64,000 nt of DNA from Polystyrenella longa. GTDB taxonomy: Bacteria; Planctomycetota; Planctomycetia; Planctomycetales; Planctomycetaceae. The notes beneath the pieces were generated by a model. That model had not been told where the DNA came from, did not search any database, and saw only the letters and a list, made by a program, of their open reading frames with translations. The position numbers and the translations under genes are program-made. Positions 55,897 through 64,000 of this stretch are shown here, one piece after another. Location of the stretch: assembly GCF_007750395.1 (NCBI RefSeq), contig NZ_CP036281.1, positions 719,211-783,210 on the forward strand. The letters are read 5' to 3'. Position 1 is the stretch's first letter. Each line of letters begins with the position of its first letter.

Positions 55897-56190
55897 GTGA
55901 AACGGTTCATAGACAACTATATCGAGCGGCATTTGCACCCGGTTAACCGTCTTCTGCACCTGATTGGTGTCCCGTTGACGTTTGTCGTCTCGGTGATTTT
56001 TCTGGTTCAGGAACAGTACTGGTACGCACTGGCGGCCTTCGTTGGGGGTTACATTCTGCAATTTGCTGGTCATGCCGTTGAGGGGAACGATGCCGGTGAG
56101 GTAGTTTTGGTAAAGAGGCTAGCTGGTAAGCCCTATACCGAATTTGGTCCTCGTTCTCAGTATTATGGCTCGGAAGCGACAAAAGAGTAG
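55897..56190 (+). CDS. Mpo1-like (DUF962) membrane protein
   Basis: This 97-residue protein starts at GTG 55897. It matches the Mpo1/YGL010w family (DUF962): KRFIDNYIERHLHPVNRLLH, then helix 1 (IGVPLTFVVSVIFLVQ), helix 2 and FAGHAVEGNDAGEVVL. The His in ERHLHPVNRLLHLIG and in GHAVEG are those that bind iron in yeast Mpo1, a dioxygenase in fatty acid alpha-oxidation. A lipid-oxidation role is possible here but unproven. Confidence 0.85.
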   Translation: MKRFIDNYIERHLHPVNRLLHLIGVPLTFVVSVIFLVQEQYWYALAAFVGGYILQFAGHAVEGNDAGEVVLVKRLAGKPYTEFGPRSQYYGSEATKE

Positions 56191-56519
56191 CGATTAATCC
56201 GCCGATACTTCCTCTGCCGGTTGTGCCCGGCTTACCTATCGTTTGGGTTAATTCTGTCAGCTGAAGCGGTTCAATTCCGCGTGTGCTGCAGAATGTGTCT
56301 TCAATGTCAGTTAAGCGTAATAGAACCTGTGCGTGATCCGGTTCTGTTATAAGTCTGACCTGTCGAGACATCTCTCCCGCCAGCGTGCAGGAGAGTCCCT
56401 GACTGATGCATTTTGCTGATCGAAAATGAGATCAGCATAAAAGGTAAGCTTTGCGCGCCGTCTTTCATTGAACTGAACAGATATCAGTTCGACTTGCAAT
56501 CAGGCAGGGGGATACATCG
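56191..56519. other. Intergenic region before the TolC-family gene
   Basis: A 329-bp region with no credible coding sequence. Overlapping frames are antisense to flanking genes. No clear hairpin with T run was seen. Confidence 0.4.
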
Positions 56520-58793
56520 ATGAAGTCAAGCAAGGCAATCAACTGGTTGCTGATCTGTGTTATGTGCTGGGCCACGGTTGGCTGCAAAAGCGTGACGATG
56601 AAAGAAAAGAAGCTGAGTTACCTCGGCGACAAAGATCATCTGGAACACTACAAAGATGAAGTGACCAGTATCGAATACACAGAAGTCGCGCACTGTACTC
56701 CTGATGAAGTTAAGTTCACTCAGGAACCGCGTACTATTCGTGATCGCAAACATGATGAGATCTGGGACTTGTCGCTTACCGAGGCGCTGCACCTGGCTCT
56801 CAAAAACAACCGTGTTATCCGCACCGACGGTTCCTTCATGAATAGCACCGAGGCAATCACCAATCAGAATGCCAGTTCGGTCTACGACCCGGCCATTCAG
56901 GAAACGGGAGTGTTGTTCGGCGGTCGTGGTGTGGAAGCGGCCCTGTCTGACTTCGATGCCAACTTTACGACCAGTATGCTCTGGGGACGTAACAATGAGA
57001 TTGTGAACAGTCCTTTCTTCGGGGGGACACCTGGTGGAAACCTGACGCGGGAAACGGGAGCTTTTCGAGCGGGAGTCTCGAAGCAATTCGCTACTGGGGG
57101 TAGCTTTGCCTTAAGAAACGACTGGGACTACTCTGGTACTAATGCTTCCGGGCAACTCTTTCCATCGGCATATACAGGCAACGTTCGTGGTGAACTTCGC
57201 CAACCGTTGTGGGCTCGTTCGGGTACCGAATACACCCGCATTGCCGGACCTGGCGGAGCCGGGTTCAGCGGAGTGACCGGGGTGAGTCAGGGGGTTTCGA
57301 TTGCACGAATCAATAACGATATTACGGTTGCTGATTTTGAACTTTCGGTGATCGACCTGTTACGCGATGTGGAAACTGTCTACTGGCAGTTGTATCTCGA
57401 CTATCACCGGTATCACACCGTCGTAACTGCTCGTAACAGTGCTTTGGAATCATGGCGTAATGCCAAACTGAAATTGGATATCGGCGGTATCTCTGGATTT
57501 AAACTGGTCGATGAAGCGCAAGCTCGGGATCTCCTGTTCCAACGTCGATCCGACGCCGCCACATCCTTGGGCGACTTGTACAGCCGCGAGATTCGTCTTC
57601 GTCGACTGTTAGGTCTGTCGGTGAATGATGGACGCGTCATTCGGCCTGTTGATGAGCCGGTTGAAGCCGAATTCATTCCGGAATGGTATGGCAACCTGGT
57701 GGAAGCTCTGACCAATCGAGTTGAAATTCGCAAACAGAAATGGTCCATCCGAAGTCTTGAGTTGCAACATATCGCGGCTCAGAGCCTGACGAATCCACAA
57801 CTGGACTTCGTCTCCAGCTATCAGGTCAACGGTTTCGGTGACCAGTTATGGGGATTGGGAAGCGACGATGATGCCGCGAACACGAATAGTGGTCTTCGGT
57901 ACGGGATGGAACGGATCACGCAAGGAGACGAAACGGGTTGGACAGCCGGCGTCGAGTTGAGCATGCCGATTGGTTTTCGTTCAGCGAAAGCACAGGTTCG
58001 AAACTACGAACTCCGTATCGCCAAATCGCGTGAACAACTAGCCGTACTGGAGTTGGAAATCAGTCATGAGTTGGCAGTCGCTATCCAGAAAGTGCATAGC
58101 AACTATATCGCCGCTCGTGAGGATTTCTCGAGACGTAAAGCAGCCCGACGTCGGGTTGAATTGTACGAAGCAGAAGTCGATGCAGGAACGTCGACACTCG
58201 ACCCACTGTTGCGTGCTCAATCGAGTCTCGCTGAAGCGGAAGTGGCTTTCTATACCAGCCTCGTCGATTACAACCTGGCACTACTTGATCTGCAATATCG
58301 TAAAGGAACCGTCCTGGAGTACGACAATGTGTACCTCTCGGAAGGGAGCTGGACACCCGCCGCTTATCGACAAGCGGTTCGTCGTGCCTGGGCTCGAACC
58401 TATGCAATCGAAAATCCACATCTGCACTCCGAACCGGGTGAATTCGCCCAGTCGGAGAGCTATCCTCGCTACATCGATGTCGCCAGACCGGAAACTCGTG
58501 AAACAGAGCCAAGTCTGAAATCAAAATCATCTGTGGAAGAAAGCGAAGGACCTACCGAGGTTCCTCCCGCAATCGAAGCGGATTCACCGCAGGTTAAAGC
58601 TCCGCTGGAAAATAAAACCAGCCAACTGCCACGGGCCAACCGGTTGGAGACTGAGCTACCTGATGAATTCAACCTCGACTTTTCGAATGCATTTGAAGAG
58701 AAGCCGAAATTTGAACAAGTTCAATTTTTGAAGGAAGAGCCGTTCGCTCCTACGCGACGGAATTCTTCCGAAATCCCCGACTTTGAGGATTGA
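56520..58793 (+). CDS. TolC-family outer-membrane efflux lipoprotein
   Basis: This 757-residue protein of the TolC/OEP family has a lipoprotein signal (LLICVMCWATVGC). It is longer than the usual 450-500 residues: an N-terminal 100-residue region, two OEP halves (LTEALHLALKNNRVIRTDGS, later LELEISHELAVAIQKVHSNY) and a 120-residue Glu/Ser/Pro-rich C-terminal tail. Coiled-coil repeats with heptads (YLDYHRYHTVVTARNSALES) support the alpha-barrel. It likely forms the outer-membrane channel of a tripartite pump or secretion system whose other parts are not in the window. Confidence 0.85.
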   Translation: MKSSKAINWLLICVMCWATVGCKSVTMKEKKLSYLGDKDHLEHYKDEVTSIEYTEVAHCTPDEVKFTQEPRTIRDRKHDEIWDLSLTEALHLALKNNRVIRTDGSFMNSTEAITNQNASSVYDPAIQETGVLFGGRGVEAALSDFDANFTTSMLWGRNNEIVNSPFFGGTPGGNLTRETGAFRAGVSKQFATGGSFALRNDWDYSGTNASGQLFPSAYTGNVRGELRQPLWARSGTEYTRIAGPGGAGFSGVTGVSQGVSIARINNDITVADFELSVIDLLRDVETVYWQLYLDYHRYHTVVTARNSALESWRNAKLKLDIGGISGFKLVDEAQARDLLFQRRSDAATSLGDLYSREIRLRRLLGLSVNDGRVIRPVDEPVEAEFIPEWYGNLVEALTNRVEIRKQKWSIRSLELQHIAAQSLTNPQLDFVSSYQVNGFGDQLWGLGSDDDAANTNSGLRYGMERITQGDETGWTAGVELSMPIGFRSAKAQVRNYELRIAKSREQLAVLELEISHELAVAIQKVHSNYIAAREDFSRRKAARRRVELYEAEVDAGTSTLDPLLRAQSSLAEAEVAFYTSLVDYNLALLDLQYRKGTVLEYDNVYLSEGSWTPAAYRQAVRRAWARTYAIENPHLHSEPGEFAQSESYPRYIDVARPETRETEPSLKSKSSVEESEGPTEVPPAIEADSPQVKAPLENKTSQLPRANRLETELPDEFNLDFSNAFEEKPKFEQVQFLKEEPFAPTRRNSSEIPDFED

Positions 58794-58827
58794 CCTCCTT
58801 AGAGTCTAAGTTTCGCCGATGTGAAAT

Positions 58828-58879
58828 CCGGGGAAGGACTTTCAGTACCATTTACTGGAAGGACTTTCCCGGTTTTTTT
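58828..58879 (+). terminator. Terminator of the TolC-family gene
   Basis: CCGGG (58828-58832) pairs with CCCGG (58868-58872), with an inner CAGTA/TACTG stem, followed by seven T residues (58873-58879). It lies 35 nt past the stop codon. Confidence 0.75.
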
Positions 58880-58926
58880 GTATCTGTGGTCAACCTGATG
58901 TATGCGACTCTTCGCTACTGTTGCAG

Positions 58927-60210
58927 TTATTTTTCGGAACCCCGCTTGAGCCAGTTGTTAAACAGACTTCCCGGAATGGCTTTGGCTTTTTGAGGTTGTT
59001 CTTTTAACTGAGTCGCCAGTTGTTGCGTCAATCCTTTCTGAAAAGCCTGCTTAAAGGCTTCGCTCAGTTTCGTGGCATCGTAGGCCGATTCTCCGTGAAG
59101 GTCGGCAACGGCCAGTTCCGTTTTCAACTGCAGATCGAAATTACGTTCGAGAGAGTTAATCAACGATACAATAGGGAGCGCCAGCAATCGGGTCGACAGG
59201 GAGGCTCCTTTCGGAATGGTTGCCCGTATCTTTTCGAGATGAATGTCCCATACCTGTTTTTGAAATTGATGATCGTCCGTCAGCTGTGAATTCATCTGGA
59301 CGGACAGAGTCCCTGAAGAAAGGCTTTCGAACGGTCCGGAAAGATAATAAGAGAATTCGGTGACCGGCATCGAATCGAACGTCCAAATTGTTTTACGACC
59401 AGAGTCGTTTTCGGACGTCTTCAGTGAAAAGGGATGGCCTCCCAGCGTCCCTTCGATCTGACTGTTAAACATAAATTCATACAGCACGAGTTGCGACTGG
59501 AAATTTTCGCTGCGGAATGAGTCAACAATAATTTCACTTTGGAAGGCTTCGCCGCCTCGAGACTGATCTCGAAAGTCGATTTGCACATCATCAATACGGA
59601 AGTCTTCGATGACAAAAGGAAAACGCGGCTCGCGCGGTTTTTTACGCTTCAGCTTGGTAAATGTCCCCCGGACTCCATTGACGGAGACCGATTGAAAACG
59701 AGCTCCCTGGAAGATCGATTCCCAGTAATCGATGTTGAGATCTAATTGATCCAGTTGCAGGTCATGTTCTTCATCCGTGGCTGTGATTGACTTTAATCTC
59801 AACTGATGGATGCTGATTTCGCCAGTGAACAAGTTTCCGGTGACATCGTCGAATTCAATTCGGCTGTTCGTTTCACGTTCGATTCGGCCGGCGAATAAAC
59901 CCAAGGTCTCCGGTAAAAAGAAGAATTGCACCACCAGCATGAATCCCAGGGTGGCCATGCACAGCGCGGCGGTCCATTTACTGGACCTGCGCAGGAATCG
60001 AAAGATTCGGGATGAATAAATGGAGGGCTTTTCTGTTGTCGTTGTTTCACTATCTGCTGCAGCCCGTTTTTTCAATCCAAGATAGAAGAGCCCTTCGGCA
60101 ATCAACTGCACAATCAGCGCGACCAATTCCAGTATTGCCGGAATCAGCAAGGTGACCATGGTCACGGTCAGTTCCAGAATGGCCATCATCAGAATGGCGA
60201 TAATTTCCAT
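58927..60210 (-). CDS. AsmA-like membrane protein
   Basis: This protein of about 427 residues has two hydrophobic parts: an N-terminal block (AILMMAILELTVTMVTLLIP, then LELVALIVQLIAEGLFYLGL) and a helix near residue 90 (WTAALCMATLGFMLVVQFFF). The remaining 300 residues form beta-strand-rich repeats (LDQLDLNIDYWESIFQGARF, VRGTFTKLKRKKPREPRF), which recall AsmA/TamB-type proteins in the periplasm. Those proteins move phospholipid between membranes or influence outer-membrane assembly. The start may be ATG 60210 or GTG 60237; neither has a clear ribosome site. Confidence 0.65.
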   Translation of the reverse strand: MEIIAILMMAILELTVTMVTLLIPAILELVALIVQLIAEGLFYLGLKKRAAADSETTTTEKPSIYSSRIFRFLRRSSKWTAALCMATLGFMLVVQFFFLPETLGLFAGRIERETNSRIEFDDVTGNLFTGEISIHQLRLKSITATDEEHDLQLDQLDLNIDYWESIFQGARFQSVSVNGVRGTFTKLKRKKPREPRFPFVIEDFRIDDVQIDFRDQSRGGEAFQSEIIVDSFRSENFQSQLVLYEFMFNSQIEGTLGGHPFSLKTSENDSGRKTIWTFDSMPVTEFSYYLSGPFESLSSGTLSVQMNSQLTDDHQFQKQVWDIHLEKIRATIPKGASLSTRLLALPIVSLINSLERNFDLQLKTELAVADLHGESAYDATKLSEAFKQAFQKGLTQQLATQLKEQPQKAKAIPGSLFNNWLKRGSEK

Positions 60211-60492
60211 GGGAAGCTCGCAGAGTCGTAATTTCACCGACGGTGGTAATGGGCCCGAGTTTAGTTCAACGTTCGATAGATTAGTTGATCGTATTTTCTC
60301 GCGATTTTTTATTGCCAGGGATAGTATTGACGATACCAGAAACGATCGAGCCGTGGGTATGGATCATCCTAAATTGAATTTATCCGCTCCAGAACCGATT
60401 GCAACTGGAGAGCGGGTACTGATAATGAATGTATCCAGACGCTCCTGTTTTTCGACTCCGCTGATTGACTCCCGGGATAACCTCGTTCACTC

Positions 60493-61485
60493 ATGTCTGC
60501 TGAAAATCGTATTAAACGCCTTGTCCGGTTACTGGATCTGCTGCAGTCCGGGCACGCTTATAATTCAGTGCAACTGGCAGAATTATGTGGAATCAGTCGG
60601 CGAACTGTCTTTCGCGACATCCGGATTCTACAGGATTCCGGTGTGCAGGTGCTGTTCCATGAAGACCGGCAAGGTTATACGCTGCCGGGAAGTTTCTTCC
60701 TACCACCAATGGATCTGAAGCTGAATGAGACACTCTCGTTGCTGCTGTTATGTCAGGGCCTGGGTGATCAGCAACAGGGGATTCCATTTCAGACGGCGGC
60801 TCGTGAAGCCAGCTTTAAGTTGTTAAGCAACTTGCCCCGGCATCTTCGCGACTATGTGGGCGAGATCTCATCGGCAATTACGTTGAAGCTTGATTCCCGT
60901 GCCGAGTTCAAAGATGCAGAACCTCATTTCGAACGGATCCTGCAGGCGATTGTGGATCGACGTCAGATACGAATTCAATACGATAGCTTCTCCGATGGGG
61001 AAGAGATCAGTACCGTCTGTAGCCCTTATCGGGTTCTGTTCAGCCGACGCAGTTGGTATCTGATCGGCCGCTCGACGCTGCATCGGGAAACACGAACATT
61101 TCACGTCGGCCGCATTCGTAATTCACAGACACTCGATAGCCGTTACGAAATTCCACAAAGGTTCAGCCTGGAACGGTACCTGGGCAATGCATGGCATCTG
61201 ATCCGCGAACCTAAAGAGAAGCACACCGTGGAGGTTCTGTTTCAACCACTCGTGGCCAGGAACGTCGCCGAAGTGACTTGGCACAAGACTCAACAGACAA
61301 CCTGGAACGATGACGGAACACTCAACTTCAAAGTGCAGGTCGAAGGTCTGGGTGAAATTATCTGGTGGATACTGGGATACGGTAATCAGGCCGAAGTCAT
61401 CAAACCCAAAAAGCTCCGCCGCCAGATCGCCGAGCATCTGCAGGGTTTACTGGAACGATACCAGAGCGAACTCAAACATGTTTGA
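60493..61485 (+). CDS. WYL-domain HTH transcriptional regulator
   Basis: This 330-residue regulator has an N-terminal winged helix (YNSVQLAELCGISRRTVFRD) and a C-terminal WYL domain. The motif WYL (RRSWYLIGRST) sits around residue 195, followed by RTFHVGRIRNSQTLD. WYL proteins bind oligonucleotides or single-stranded nucleic acids and often control DNA-repair or phage-defence genes. No such target is adjacent: genes on both sides point away or converge. The regulated gene is unknown. Confidence 0.88.
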   Translation: MSAENRIKRLVRLLDLLQSGHAYNSVQLAELCGISRRTVFRDIRILQDSGVQVLFHEDRQGYTLPGSFFLPPMDLKLNETLSLLLLCQGLGDQQQGIPFQTAAREASFKLLSNLPRHLRDYVGEISSAITLKLDSRAEFKDAEPHFERILQAIVDRRQIRIQYDSFSDGEEISTVCSPYRVLFSRRSWYLIGRSTLHRETRTFHVGRIRNSQTLDSRYEIPQRFSLERYLGNAWHLIREPKEKHTVEVLFQPLVARNVAEVTWHKTQQTTWNDDGTLNFKVQVEGLGEIIWWILGYGNQAEVIKPKKLRRQIAEHLQGLLERYQSELKHV

Positions 61486-61541
61486 GTTCGCTACTGAACT
61501 GTCGATGGGTTGAAGTCGTTACAGGACTGAGCGGAACTCGA

Positions 61542-63683
61542 TTATTCCTGTCCCGGTAACCAGAGTTTTTTGTCGCCGCTGGCTTCGGGTTGGTCAGGGG
61601 ACCAGAGTCCCTGTTCCGAAGAAGCATCGACGGCGGCTCCGTTGGGCGCCAGAATGCCGACATCCAGATTGAGGTCGGCCTGTAAACCGGCGAGCATATT
61701 GCGGAACTCGGGGATTTTGGAACCGTAGTACTGGTGCATCGAAGTGACCAGTTCTTTCACCTCGGGACGCTGAGGATCACGCAGCAATACAGTCAGTTTG
61801 CGTAACTTCCACTCGAAGACCGGCTCGAAAGATTTTTCCAGTTTCGTCGCTTCTGCCAGAGCCTTTTCGACCCAGGCGAGTGCGCGTTCTTCGTTGTTGT
61901 TGAAGATCGCAATCTGCGAGAGGGTCCGGTAAGCACGGAAGCGGTCGAACTTCCCTTCGCAACCGGGACGACTTTCCAGCAGCTCTTCCAGAATGGCATC
62001 CAATACCAGGCTGTAGTGCGTCAACAGCGCCCGGTTCATGACATTCAGCATCTCATCGTCGGAGAGGTCGCTGTAGTCCAGTCGGTTGAACTGCATAGCC
62101 GTTAGTGATGACAGGGTGTGTTCGTCATCAGGTTTAATCTGGGGCAGGGGATCGAGTTCAAGCGTTTCCATTATTCGTGGAAGATCGAAAGGGAGTTGTC
62201 GTTGTCCACTGAGGGCATCCAGTACATGAGCCGCAGCGTACTTACGAACAGAGTTCGGTTCCAGCTCTGCCGGTGTCTGGCCATCGAGTACGGATTGTGG
62301 AGTCTTGGGCCACTTTTCATACACGAGATCTTCCCATTTCTCCAGGAAGAGTTCCATTCGTGGTTTAGCAGCAAACTTGGTCGGGAAACCCCAACGCCAG
62401 TAGTAGACCTGGTGTTCCTTTGGAACTCCCGGAGGTTGCGTCAGTTCGGTCATCGACTCGTTGCGACTCTCGTTTTCGAGCTTCACATCATCTGTTGCTT
62501 GTTGAACGATTTTAATCGTTTCTTCCAAGCGATCATGAGAGTCGCTGGAGATGATCACTCGTTTGTCCGATTCAGCGTCGGGAGTCTCTTTGAGAATAAA
62601 GATCTCTCCCAGAACTTCGGGAATGTCATCGGGTTTCAGATCGGTAACTCCCGCTTCGAGACGGGGACGATCCAGAACTTCAAAGCCTGCTTCGGCCCAT
62701 TCTTCAATCTGTGAGTTCTGTTGATTGGTGATGCGTTGGATTTGTCCGGCGTCGGCGAGAACGGTCAGCAGTCGCGAGATGGAGTCCACATCGTAGTGAG
62801 CCGATTCAGGGACGATCTTGTCTTCAACGCAGTTCCAGGCGAGCAACTGCGAAAGCGTTTCCAACTCGACAGCCTGACCCATGTCCTCAGTCAGTTCCGC
62901 CGCTTTATGGAAGTAATGAGCCGCCTGCGCTTCGTTGCCGTCCCACGCATGGCAGAGCCCCGCGTTATGATAGAGCAGTGCGTCTTCGGAATGGTTCTCG
63001 ATCAGCTTGACGTAAATACGCGCGGCAGGGGCATAACATCCCAGATCGGCCAGTTTGTGTGCTTTTCGATCTTCTTTCGACTCAGCATCATCACCCTGGA
63101 AGTTGAGCAGAGGTTGGCCACTGCGGAACGGGTAAGGAATGGCGTAGTTCGCATCGAACGACATTAGCTCGTAGAAGCAATCCTGTTTGGCTTCTTTGGG
63201 CGCAAGTCTCATCGCGAGGACCAGGTAAGCTCGGGCGCCCATCCAGCATTGCTGACGGGCGAAGTTGGCTGAGACGGCCGAAGCGACTTCACTCGCCAGG
63301 TCGGGAAGCAGGCCAGAGCCTGACTGAAAGACGTTGTAGATGACCGACTTCGATTCCTGGAACTTACCACTGAGCGCCGCCGTCATCGCGTAGAGACCGA
63401 TACCCGCTGGGTGCTCGGAGTTCTGTTTCAGCAAGGTTTGCAGAACCTGCCGGGCGAGATCGACCTTGCCTTGCTCAATCAGCATGGAGGAATGGGCGAT
63501 GCAGGCCCAGGCGACCGGGTTCTCGGGGTCGTATTGCTTTTCGATTAACTGCTGAGCCTGTCGGACGTTCCCTTTTTCCTGCGCAGACTGGACCTTCTCC
63601 ATAACCTCGGTCATGGCGGCACAACAGAATTTCAGCTTCTTTCCGGAACCACAGGGGCAAAGTTGATAAGGATCTAAAGGCAT
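61542..63683 (-). CDS. SEC-C zinc-motif TPR protein
   Basis: This protein of about 713 residues begins with a SEC-C metal-binding motif (LCPCGSGKKLKFCC, as at the C-terminus of SecA) at its extreme N-terminus. TPR-like helical repeats follow (VAWACIAHSSMLIEQGKVDL, then YLVLAMRLAPKEAKQDCFYE and others). The middle part (residues 400-480) is acidic and non-repetitive. SEC-C motifs bind zinc and contact SecB or ribosomes, so a link to protein export or translation is possible. Start set at ATG 63683, just before the motif; the frame is open to 63788. Confidence 0.78.
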   Translation of the reverse strand: MPLDPYQLCPCGSGKKLKFCCAAMTEVMEKVQSAQEKGNVRQAQQLIEKQYDPENPVAWACIAHSSMLIEQGKVDLARQVLQTLLKQNSEHPAGIGLYAMTAALSGKFQESKSVIYNVFQSGSGLLPDLASEVASAVSANFARQQCWMGARAYLVLAMRLAPKEAKQDCFYELMSFDANYAIPYPFRSGQPLLNFQGDDAESKEDRKAHKLADLGCYAPAARIYVKLIENHSEDALLYHNAGLCHAWDGNEAQAAHYFHKAAELTEDMGQAVELETLSQLLAWNCVEDKIVPESAHYDVDSISRLLTVLADAGQIQRITNQQNSQIEEWAEAGFEVLDRPRLEAGVTDLKPDDIPEVLGEIFILKETPDAESDKRVIISSDSHDRLEETIKIVQQATDDVKLENESRNESMTELTQPPGVPKEHQVYYWRWGFPTKFAAKPRMELFLEKWEDLVYEKWPKTPQSVLDGQTPAELEPNSVRKYAAAHVLDALSGQRQLPFDLPRIMETLELDPLPQIKPDDEHTLSSLTAMQFNRLDYSDLSDDEMLNVMNRALLTHYSLVLDAILEELLESRPGCEGKFDRFRAYRTLSQIAIFNNNEERALAWVEKALAEATKLEKSFEPVFEWKLRKLTVLLRDPQRPEVKELVTSMHQYYGSKIPEFRNMLAGLQADLNLDVGILAPNGAAVDASSEQGLWSPDQPEASGDKKLWLPGQE

Positions 63684-64000
63684 CTCGACAGTGTTCTTTC
63701 CAGTGATGTCTAAGGAGGGAAGAAGGGGAACGGGGTCTCGTTCCCGAGCGTGGTCTCTTCCTGCTCCCTGGACAGTATAACCCGTCATCGATCGACGGGT
63801 CGAATTTGATTTATAGGGGATGTTGGTCTGAAACTCTGCAAAATGCGGTCAGAGACGCAGCGTTTGTTCTATTTGCTGTTAAGAGGAGGATCGCCTCCCA
63901 AGTGATAGAACAGTCTTTAGTGCAGGTCAGTTGATTTTTTTTGTTCGAGAATCTGGTCTCGTTTGAAGAATGATCATATGTCGGGCAATCCCGGCGAAGA
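63684..64000. other. Window end, non-coding
   Basis: No gene with support begins or ends here. The in-frame region 63684-63788 before the SEC-C gene could be a longer N-terminus, but it lacks family-like sequence. Confidence 0.4.

Overview
This window looks like a chromosomal segment of a planctomycete (order Planctomycetales, gene layout close to the Planctopirus/Gimesia/Rubinisphaera group). The evidence is a DUF1559 pseudopilin, a DUF1080 protein, a squalene-cyclase-like giant behind an ExbD, a cysteine-rich outer-membrane barrel, an LpxK for lipid A, and a complete Planctomycetes/Verrucomicrobia-type (PVM) bacterial microcompartment (BMC) operon. No rRNA, tRNA, CRISPR array or intact insertion sequence was recognised.

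Layout. 0-9 kb: an aldo/keto reductase and FAD oxidoreductase pair, a DUF1080 protein, a TPR protein, an SMP-30 lactonase, a zinc-ribbon membrane protein and glgC. 9-16.5 kb: ExbD coupled to a terpene-cyclase-like membrane protein, an APC permease, and a two-component pair whose sigma54-type regulator has degenerate ATPase motifs. 16.9-22.4 kb: glgA, a galT-type uridylyltransferase and a GH57 glucanotransferase, which with glgC form a glycogen/alpha-glucan set. 22.6-26.5 kb: an AT-richer island of orphan genes, mostly on the minus strand, with a duplicated 91-residue gene. 26.7-35 kb: a frameshifted lipoprotein gene, DJ-1/PfpI, DUF423, ftsY, a cysteine-rich porin, a HEAT protein, the DUF1559 pseudopilin and a 1-kb non-coding stretch.

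35-52 kb: an MBL hydrolase, then the BMC region. A DeoR regulator precedes pduL, two BMC-H genes, ackA, BMC-P, a membrane protein, a CoA-acylating aldehyde dehydrogenase, BMC-P, an encapsulation-peptide protein of unknown function, BMC-P, a class II aldolase with a C-terminal encapsulation peptide, a malate/lactate dehydrogenase and a tailed TIM-barrel aldolase-like protein. Two small zinc-ribbon membrane proteins and an FAH-family enzyme follow. A lutABC (L-lactate to pyruvate) operon converges on this block. Together they could run deoxysugar phosphate -> DHAP + lactaldehyde -> lactyl-CoA -> lactyl-phosphate -> lactate + ATP -> pyruvate.

52-64 kb: lpxK, a DUF4238 orphan, isocitrate dehydrogenase, an Mpo1-like protein, a TolC-family protein, an AsmA-like membrane protein, a WYL regulator and a SEC-C/TPR protein.

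The PVM BMC type itself is already described. The less explained parts here are its embedded membrane protein, the EP-tagged protein of unknown function, the tailed TIM barrel, the Arg-type dehydrogenase and the repeat/palindrome sites in front of the regulator and pduL. Outside the BMC, the degenerate sigma54-type regulator, the slippery frameshift site and the orphan-gene island stand out.
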